The position numbers and the translations under genes were made by a program. The notes beneath the pieces were generated by a model, which was not told the origin of the DNA, did not search any database, and saw only the letters and a program-made list of their open reading frames with translations. DNA of 64,000 bases, from positions 1 through 64,000 of the forward strand of contig JAGWVN010000001.1 in NCBI GenBank assembly GCA_018970865.1, read 5' to 3'. The stretch comes from Betaproteobacteria bacterium. Its GTDB lineage: Bacteria; Pseudomonadota; Gammaproteobacteria; Burkholderiales; Burkholderiaceae_E. Positions 27,618 through 35,200 of this stretch are shown here, piece after piece. Numbering within the stretch: the stretch's first letter is position 1; every line of letters starts with the position of its first letter.

Positions 27618-28283
27618 ATGACGGCGTCGGACGGGACCGAACCGCCGGACATGCGCGAGTACTACGCGGCCAGGGCGCCGGAATACGATCAGGTCTACGC
27701 GAAGCCGGAACGCCAGCAGGACCTGCGCGCCATCGAGGCCTGGCTGCCAGGTCGCTTCATCGGCCGCCGCCTGATCGAGATTGCCTGCGGCACGGGCTAC
27801 TGGACGCGCTTCCTCGCACCGGCGGCGTCGGAACTGCTGGCCACTGACGCCGCGCCGCAAACCCTCGAGATCGCCCGCCGCCGCGTGCGCTCGCCGAGCG
27901 TGCAGTTCGTGGTGGCCGATGCCTACCGTCTGCCGACGCGGGCGGGCGCCTTCTCGGGCGCCTTCGCAGGCTTCTGGCTCTCGCATGTGCCCCGCCAGCG
28001 CCTCGCGGCCTTTCTCGACGATCTGCATGCGCGGCTGGCGCCCGGGGCCAGGGTGGTGTTCCTGGACAACCGCTTCGTCGCGGGCAGCAGCACGCCGATC
28101 AGCGAAGAGGATGCATTCGGCAACACCTACCAGCAGCGGCGGCTTGGCGACGGCTCCAGCCATCGCGTCCTGAAGAACTTCCCATCAGAGGCCGAACTCA
28201 CGCAGGCGATAGGCGGTGCCGGCATCCGGCTTCGCCATCACGCATGGCAGCACTACTGGGCCCTGGAGTACCTTGTGTCCTGA
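27618..28283 (+). CDS. class I SAM-dependent methyltransferase
   Basis: 221 residues. Motif I RLIEIACGTGYWTRFLA, acidic motif II (LLATDAAPQTL) and motif III (VQFVVADAYRLP) mark the Rossmann SAM-binding fold. The nucleophile-side region (FAGFWLSHVPRQRLAAFL) fits the Methyltransf_11/25 group that acts on small molecules. Substrate unknown. It starts 27 bases after the kinase-like gene. Confidence 0.87.
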   Translation: MTASDGTEPPDMREYYAARAPEYDQVYAKPERQQDLRAIEAWLPGRFIGRRLIEIACGTGYWTRFLAPAASELLATDAAPQTLEIARRRVRSPSVQFVVADAYRLPTRAGAFSGAFAGFWLSHVPRQRLAAFLDDLHARLAPGARVVFLDNRFVAGSSTPISEEDAFGNTYQQRRLGDGSSHRVLKNFPSEAELTQAIGGAGIRLRHHAWQHYWALEYLVS

Positions 28284-28366
28284 CCCGGACGCTGGCGCAC
28301 CGTGCCCCCACGGCCTCGCCGGCGCACCGGGCTGCCCAGCCCGCTCTCCACTCACCGAGCCCCGCC

Positions 28367-28783
28367 ATGGCCACCATCGCCCCCCCGACGAACCCCGAGG
28401 CCGATCCCCGCGTGAAAGCGGTGTTCGACGACATTCGCGCCACGCGCCGGACCGACTTCATCAACAACCTCTGGCATGCGCTGGCCTTCAGCCCCGATCT
28501 GCTCGCCAGCACCTGGGCAGAGGTCAAGGCCCTGATGGCCACGCCCAGCCACCTCGATCCGCTGACCAAGGAGATGATCTACATCGCGGTCTCCGTGGCC
28601 AACGCCTGCAGCTATTGCGTGCACTCGCACACTGCGGCGGCTCGCGCCAGGGGCATGACCGATGCCCAGCATGCCGAGCTGCTGGCGATCATTGCGCTGG
28701 CCGCTCGCACCAATCACCTGGCCACCGCCTTGCAGGTACCGGTCGACGCGGCCTTCGATGCCGCCGCCCGCGGGGTGTCGTGA
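28367..28783 (+). CDS. AhpD/carboxymuconolactone-decarboxylase-family protein
   Basis: 138 residues. LTKEMIYIAVSVANACSYCVHSHTAAARARGM holds the C-x-x-C and following histidine of the alkylhydroperoxidase AhpD fold. Such proteins reduce peroxides or act as decarboxylases. With both cysteines present a redox role is more likely. ATG 28367 is chosen because the family's N-terminus (PPTNPEADPRVKAVFDDI) starts there. Confidence 0.85.
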   Translation: MATIAPPTNPEADPRVKAVFDDIRATRRTDFINNLWHALAFSPDLLASTWAEVKALMATPSHLDPLTKEMIYIAVSVANACSYCVHSHTAAARARGMTDAQHAELLAIIALAARTNHLATALQVPVDAAFDAAARGVS

Positions 28784-28813
28784 TACGAACGGCCCGCCGC
28801 CGAGCCGGCGCGC

Positions 28814-29548
28814 TCAGCCGAGCTCGGCGGGCATCAGCATCAGCATCCGGACGATCTCGGCCTGCCGGCTCACGCCGAGCTTGGACGAGATGGTGCGCAG
28901 ATGCGTGCGCACGGTGTTGGTGGACACGCCGAGCATCACGGCAATGTCGGCAGGCGACTCGCCCTCGGCCAGCAGGCCCGCCACCTTCGCCTCGGCCCGG
29001 GACAGCCCGAAGAACTCCACCAGCATCGCGGGGTTGATGTTCAGCGCCGCCTGCGCGTCATTGAGCACCAGAACCGCATGGCGCACCCGCGCCGACACCG
29101 CCTCGCCGCTGGCGGGATCGACCCGACAGCAGTCGACGATCAGCGGGAGCGGGGATTCCTGACGATTGAGGCGAAGACGCCGCTGACGGGGCAGGGAGGG
29201 ATCCGATCCGGTCTTGTCGAGCCAGTGAAGAATCCCTGAAAAGCTCGCCTGGTCGGCGGTGTTTCGCCAGCGGATCTGGCCGTTCAGCAGCGTCATCGAT
29301 CGCTGCCCATCCATCCAGCGGGCCAGCGCCCGATTGCCCGACAGCAGCCGCGCCTCGCTGTCGATCACCATGGCGGGCTGCGCGATCAGCGCCACCAGCT
29401 CATGAAGCCCCGGCAGAAGGGCGGGAGCGGCGCCGACGGACCAGGCCGGGAGGCGCTCGGCCACGGAGTTCCAGTGACGATCGGGTGCCCGCCCCGGCAA
29501 TTCGCTCTCGATGAAGCCAGCGGCCAGTGCCTGCAGGGAATCGGTCAT
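28814..29548 (-). CDS. LuxR-type transcriptional regulator
   Basis: 244 residues. The C-terminal HTH (LSRAEAKVAGLLAEGESPADIAVMLGVSTNTVRTHLRTISSKLGV) is a clear LuxR/GerE domain. The N-terminal 170 residues look PAS-like (MVIDSEARLLSGNRALARWMDG), a likely ligand or redox sensor, and no receiver aspartate is present. It is divergent from the response regulator/kinase operon across a 257-base gap with repeats, so it may control that operon. Confidence 0.88.
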   Translation of the reverse strand: MTDSLQALAAGFIESELPGRAPDRHWNSVAERLPAWSVGAAPALLPGLHELVALIAQPAMVIDSEARLLSGNRALARWMDGQRSMTLLNGQIRWRNTADQASFSGILHWLDKTGSDPSLPRQRRLRLNRQESPLPLIVDCCRVDPASGEAVSARVRHAVLVLNDAQAALNINPAMLVEFFGLSRAEAKVAGLLAEGESPADIAVMLGVSTNTVRTHLRTISSKLGVSRQAEIVRMLMLMPAELG

Positions 29549-29665
29549 GGTGAAGCGCCTCTCTCGCGGTGCCAGACAGTTCGGAGTGAGTCAATCCTAT
29601 GAGGCCGTCCGCGATGCCACCATTGGTCCCAAAGCTAGCCCGAGGGCCGAGGGCGAGAGGCCGAG

Positions 29666-29712
29666 ACTGGCCGATCGTCTAGGCCGACTGGCCAGCGCGG
29701 ACTGGCCGATCG
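29666..29712. repeat. direct repeats in the LuxR/response-regulator gap
   Basis: ACTGGCCGATCG occurs at 29666-29677 and 29701-29712, with a related CGACTGGCC between them. The spacing of 35 bases fits binding sites on one DNA face or a small duplication. Function not shown. Confidence 0.4.
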
Positions 29713-29805
29713 GCAGCTTTCCGGCAAAGGCGAATCCGGTAGAGTCCTGACTGCTCCCGCACCACCGGGAGCGGCCACCCGCCACGCCCCAGCGGAGCGT
29801 CTCCC

Positions 29806-30456
29806 TTGAAATTCCTGCTCATCGACGACCACGACCTGTTTCGCAGCGGCCTGCGCCTGCTGCTCGGTCAGTTGCCCGTCGACATCGAGGTTCTGGAGGC
29901 CGGCTGCGTCGAGGACGCGCTGGCGCATGTCGATCACGGCATCGGCATCGTGATGCTCGATCTGTCGATGCCGGGCACCAGCGGCATGGAGGCCCTCATC
30001 AGGGTCCGCGAGGCCTTCCCCGACACGCCCATCGTCATCGTCTCCAGTGATGACGATCCCGAACTGATCCGCCAGGCGATCGACCTCGGCGCCTCGGGCT
30101 TCGTGCCCAAGACATCCACCCCGCCACTGCTGATCAGCGCGCTGCAGCTGATCCTCGCCGGTGGCGTCTACCTGCCCAGGGCGGTGCTCAGCCCCGCGCC
30201 GCCAGGCACCACGCCGCGTGGCGCCGATCCATCGATCGGCGCCACCGCAACCCCCTCGGGGCTCACCGATCGCCAGGAGGAGGTGCTGCTCAAGGCGGTG
30301 CTCGGTCAGTCGAACAAGGCGATCGCCCGGGCCATGGATCTCTCCGAAGGCACCGTCAAGGCGCATCTCTCGGCTGCCTTCCGGGTTCTGGGCGTGCGCA
30401 ATCGCACCGAGGCGGTCTACGCGGCGGCGGCGCGAGGCATCGGACAGAAGCGCTGA
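29806..30456 (+). CDS. NarL/FixJ-type response regulator
   Basis: 216 residues. The receiver domain (1-120) has the acidic pair in LLIDDHD, the phospho-acceptor aspartate in VMLDLSMPGTSG, and the conserved lysine in FVPKTS. A Pro/Ala linker leads to a C-terminal LuxR HTH (LTDRQEEVLLKAVLGQSNKAIARAMDLSEGTVKAHLSAAFRVLGV). The start is TTG 29806 with GGAG upstream. The hybrid kinase begins three bases after its stop, so they form a cognate pair. Confidence 0.93.
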   Translation: MKFLLIDDHDLFRSGLRLLLGQLPVDIEVLEAGCVEDALAHVDHGIGIVMLDLSMPGTSGMEALIRVREAFPDTPIVIVSSDDDPELIRQAIDLGASGFVPKTSTPPLLISALQLILAGGVYLPRAVLSPAPPGTTPRGADPSIGATATPSGLTDRQEEVLLKAVLGQSNKAIARAMDLSEGTVKAHLSAAFRVLGVRNRTEAVYAAAARGIGQKR

Positions 30457-30459
30457 AGC

Positions 30460-32226
30460 ATGCGCACGCGCGGCGAACCCGGCGCCAGCGACGCGCTCGA
30501 TGTCGATGACACGCTCCTGCAGGCCTTCGTCCGGGAACGCTCCATCGCCACCTGGCTGCGCCAGATTCCGTCTTCAATGGCAGGCCAGCTCTTTGCAGGC
30601 CTGCTGCTCGGCGCCATCTGGTGGGTCAACACCCGCAGCATCTGGCCGCTGGCGTGGGCAGGCACGCTGGTCGCCGCGCTGCTGCTGAGGCTTGTCTACA
30701 CCGAGCGCATCGTGCGGATGCCGGGGCGCGTGCCCACCGAAACCCGCATTAGCGCCCTCATGGTCAGCCAGGGCGCGCTGATCACGCTGCCGCTGCTGGG
30801 GTTCAGCCGGTTCCCCGCCGTGGAGCAGGCGGCCGTGTCGATCATCCTGGTGGCGCTCGCCACGGCATCGGTGGCCACCACCGCCGGCTTCCGCCTGGTG
30901 TTCCTGTACTACGCGGTGCCCATCCTGATGCCCCTCGCGCTTGCCTGGGCCCTGGCAGCCAGCGAGGCAGCGTCGCCCCACGCGGGGCTCGGCATGGCGG
31001 CGCTGGTGCTGGTCTACCAGACCTATCTCATCGGGCTGTCGCGCCAGATCGGCCGCGTGGTGCAGGAGGCCGCCCGTTTCCGCTACAGCCAGGAGCGCAT
31101 GAACCAGGCCCTGAAGCAGGCGCTCGATACCGCCGAATCCTCCAGCCGCGCCAAGACGCAGTTCCTGGCGGCCGCAAGCCACGATCTGCGCCAGCCCATG
31201 CACAGCATGAATGTCCTGGTGGCCGCCCTGTCGCTGAAGACCCTCGACAAGAGCGTGCGCGAGATCGTCAACATGCTCGATGCCGTCAACCAGTCGATGA
31301 CGCGGCAGCTCGACAGCCTGCTCGACATCTCGAAGCTCGACGCCGGCATCGTGGTCCCCCGGCTCAAGACCTGCCAGCTCGATGCCATGCTCAGGAACCT
31401 CGTGCTGTCGGCCAGCGCGGTGGCCGGCGAGCGCGGCCTCTCCTGCCACCTGAGCATCGGGCAGCCGCTCGCGGTGCGCAGCGACGAGTCGCTGCTCGGG
31501 CGCGTGCTCAGCAACCTCACCGACAACGCCATCAAGTTCACGCCGCGGGGCGGCGCGATCACGATCAGCCTGCAGCGAGAGGGCGACACCGCGCTCATCG
31601 AGATCCGCGATTCCGGGATCGGCATTCCGCCCGAGCTTCAGAGCCGGGTGTTCGAGGAGTTCTACCAGATCGGCAACCCGCAGCGCGATCGCACCCGCGG
31701 ACTGGGGCTTGGCCTGTCGATCGTCAAGCGCCTGTGCGATCTCCTCGGCGCCAGCCTGACCCTGCAGTCGCGGGTCGGCGAAGGCACGCGCTTCGAGATC
31801 CGGCTTCCCCTCGCCCTCACGCCCGAGACCGAGCCAGCCCAGCCGCCTGTCGCGGTGCCAGCGGCAACGGCCCGGATCGTGCTGGTGATCGATGACGAGC
31901 TCGCTGTCCGCCAGAGCATGCGGGTGCTGCTGGAAGAACTCGGCTGCACCGTCCTCGACGCCGCGGGCACGAACGAGGCCACCCGGGTGGCCGCCGAGCA
32001 TCCGATCGATCTCATCCTGTCCGACATGCGTCTGGCCGACGGCGACAGCGGCATCGAGGCCATCCGACAGGTGCGCGCCCGCCGGCCCGGCGCGCGCGCC
32101 GTCCTGATCACCGGCGACACCGCGCCCGAGCGGCTGCGCGAAGCGCAGGCCAGCGGCCTGATCCTGCTGCACAAGCCGGTGAGCCTGGAAAGCCTCACCG
32201 GCGTTCTCGATGCCAGCACCGACTGA
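30460..32226 (+). CDS. hybrid sensor histidine kinase with C-terminal receiver
   Basis: 588 residues. About six membrane helices (residues 40-200) carry no obvious periplasmic sensor, so it may sense from within the membrane. A short coiled segment precedes the H-box (AASHDLRQPMHSM). The N-box (DNAIKFTPRG), G1 (DSGIGIP) and G2 (GLGLGLSIVKRL) follow. A receiver domain at about 470-588 has its acceptor aspartate in LSDMRLADG and lysine in LHKPVS. The last 17 bases overlap the start of the giant enzyme gene, so sensing and enzyme production are coupled. Confidence 0.94.
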   Translation: MRTRGEPGASDALDVDDTLLQAFVRERSIATWLRQIPSSMAGQLFAGLLLGAIWWVNTRSIWPLAWAGTLVAALLLRLVYTERIVRMPGRVPTETRISALMVSQGALITLPLLGFSRFPAVEQAAVSIILVALATASVATTAGFRLVFLYYAVPILMPLALAWALAASEAASPHAGLGMAALVLVYQTYLIGLSRQIGRVVQEAARFRYSQERMNQALKQALDTAESSSRAKTQFLAAASHDLRQPMHSMNVLVAALSLKTLDKSVREIVNMLDAVNQSMTRQLDSLLDISKLDAGIVVPRLKTCQLDAMLRNLVLSASAVAGERGLSCHLSIGQPLAVRSDESLLGRVLSNLTDNAIKFTPRGGAITISLQREGDTALIEIRDSGIGIPPELQSRVFEEFYQIGNPQRDRTRGLGLGLSIVKRLCDLLGASLTLQSRVGEGTRFEIRLPLALTPETEPAQPPVAVPAATARIVLVIDDELAVRQSMRVLLEELGCTVLDAAGTNEATRVAAEHPIDLILSDMRLADGDSGIEAIRQVRARRPGARAVLITGDTAPERLREAQASGLILLHKPVSLESLTGVLDASTD

Positions 32227-35200
32227 CCGACGATCGCGGCGCGCCTCCCGCCGCCTGGCGAGTCTGGTCCGCGGCGTCGAAGACGAACTGCTCTTCGATG
32301 TGGTGATCGTCGGCAGCGGCTACGGCGGCAGCATGGCCGCCGCCGAGCTCGCCAATGCCGTCGTCGATGGCGAGAAGCCTGGAGGGTCGCGGCGGCTCTC
32401 GGTCTGCCTGCTCGAACGCGGCGAGGAATATCTGCCGGGCGAGTTTCCGGCCGATGTGGGCGAACTGCCCCGCCATGTGCGGGTGAGCGATCAGGCCAGC
32501 GGCGCGGTGCGGGGCTTCCACCAGGGCCTGTTCGACCTTCGCCTCGGACCGGATGTCGCCGCGCTGGTGGCCAACGGCCTGGGCGGCGGCTCGCTGATCA
32601 ACGCGGGCGTCATGCTCGAGCCGAGAGCCGAAGACTTCGAGCCAGGCAGCGTCATGGGCGCTCTGCTCGAATCACTGCACGCCAGCTCTGACACAGGACG
32701 GAGCTTCTTCGCCGAGGCCGGCCTCAGGCTGGGAAGCCGGGAAAACCACGCCGAGGGCAACACCATCCGGCGGCACAAGCGGTTCCGCTCGGGCGACCAC
32801 CCCCAGGGGCCGCTGCCGGCCAAGACCGCCGCGCTCCAGACCCTGGCGGGCAGTCGCACGCCCGAACTCGCGCCGATCACGGTATCGATGACCGGGGGCG
32901 GCAATCATGCCGGCGTCGCGCTCGATGCCTGCACCCTGTGCGGCGACTGCCTCACCGGCTGCAATGTCGGCGCCAAGGACTCGCTCGACGCCAATCTGCT
33001 GGAAATCGCCAGCCGGGGCGGCGTGGAGATCGTCACGGGCGCCACCGTGCTGTCCATCCGGCGCGCCCGACCGTCGGAAATCAGGCAGGACAGGCCGCCA
33101 CGCTGGGTGCTGCGGGTGGCGCACACCGATCCGCGCCTTCAGGACCGGGAAGCCACCCACTTCAGGATCGGCGCCCGCAGGCTCATCCTGAGCGCCGGCA
33201 CGCTCGGCACCACCGAGATCCTGCTGCGCTCGCGCGACGAGCGGCTGGTCTTCTCGCCGCGGCTGGGCGAGCGCTTCTCCTGCAATGGCGACAACATCGC
33301 CGCGGTTCACCGGATGCCGCAGACGGTCAACGCGCGGGCCATGCCCGACACGCGGGTGACCGAGGGCAGTCGCGCAGTCGGCCCCACCATCACCGCCTCG
33401 ATTCCCGTCCGCCGTGGCGATCCGGCGCTCGAGACAGGCTGTCACGCGCCGGGCGCCCGAGGGTTTCTCATCCAGGAGTTCGCGGTCCCCGCGGCGCTGC
33501 GGCAGTTCTTCGACGAACTCGTCACCACGCGCCATGTGCTCGAGCAGTTGCCGAACAAGGATGACGAATTCCATGGCACCCGGCGCGCCGAGGCCAGCGA
33601 TCCGATGGCCGTGGATGCAAGCGCCATGGAACGCACCCTGCTGGTGGGCGTGATCGGCCACGACGACGCCGCAGGCTCCCTCCACCTGAGCAACCCGAGC
33701 CGGCCGCGCGATCGCGTGCCGCAGCAGGGCGGGCTGTTGATCCGATGGCCGAACGCGCGGCACGGCGCCGACCTGAACAACTCGCATGCCGTGCTCCACG
33801 ATCTCGTCGGCCACCTGCCAACCGGCGACCCGACCCAACCGCCCAGCCTGGTCGCCAACCCCATGTGGCGGCTCATCCCCGACAAGCTTGCCGAGCTGGT
33901 TGCGCAGCCCCGAGGGCCGGTGCTCACGGTGCATCCGCTGGGCGGCTGCGCGATCGGGCGCAGCATCGAAGACGGCGTGGTGGACGAATACGGCTGCGTG
34001 TTCAATGGCCTGCGCACCAGTCCCGATGCCGCCCCCGATGACGACTGGCAGGGCAGCCTGGTGATCCTCGACGGGTCGATCATCCCGGGCTCGCTCGGGG
34101 TGAATCCCTCGCTGACCATCGCAGCCACCGCGCTGCGGGCCATGGCGCACCATCGGCGGGCCTGGGGGGTCCGCACCGGCGACGCCGTCGGCACCCGGTG
34201 GGCAGCCGCCGGGCAGGCCGGCTCGCCCGAAACGACCCTGCCTCGCCGCCGCGTGCCGCTGCCGCCCACGCCGCCAGCCGCGCCCACCGAGATCGAGATC
34301 ACGGAGCGCCTGCGGGGCACGGTGCTGCTTCACGCCGGGGTGTCGTGTCCCTCGCCGTTCATGGTCGATCTGACGCTGCGCTACCGACGGGCAGACCTGA
34401 CCGCGCTCAGCACCCGAGCAGTGCGTGAACTCGAGCTTGACCCGGAACGGTCGCGACTGCGGCTCTTCCGCCAGGCCGACTGGGATCGGCTGGCGCTGCG
34501 ATTCCAGCCCGAGTGGATGCAGCAGCGGCACGCCGTGCTGGAGGCCAGCCTGCGCGGCAGCCTGCGGTTCCTTCACCGCGAGCCTTCGTCGGCCTGGCGG
34601 CGACAGTGGCGGGGCCTGTGTGCCTGGGGGGTGAACCGCGGCGCACGCGACAGCCTGCAGTACCTGCTCAAGCGACTGGGTGGCCGACAGCCTGCCACCG
34701 GCAACTTCCTGCGGGATCTGCTTCGCACCGCCTCGCGCGCCGGCGAGGTCCGCCGCTTCGATTACGCGCTCCAGGTCGAGGCGGTGCTCACCCCCGCCGA
34801 TCGCATCACACTGCCCTGTCCGGCGTTCATGCCGGGCGACGCCATTCAGGGGCACAAGCGCCTGACCTACGGCAAGCGGGCAAATCCCTGGCGGCAACTC
34901 GGCGAACTCACGCTCACCGCCATGCCGCACATGCAGGCCGGCCAGCGGCCGGTGCTCGGTCTCGACCTGCGCTTCATGGCCGCGCAGGGCATTCCGCTCG
35001 TGCAGATCGTGTCGCAGCAGGATCAGGTCCGTGCCCTTGGCGATCTGGCGTCGTTCGGCCTGTACATGGCCCGGGTGATCGTCAACAACCATCTCTGGAC
35101 TTTCCGCAAGCCCGATGAGCCCGATGCGCAGTCCCGCGTCGAACCGCAGCGACTGCCCGGCCCGATCGCCGGCCTGGCCAACCCCGAGATCACCGAACTC

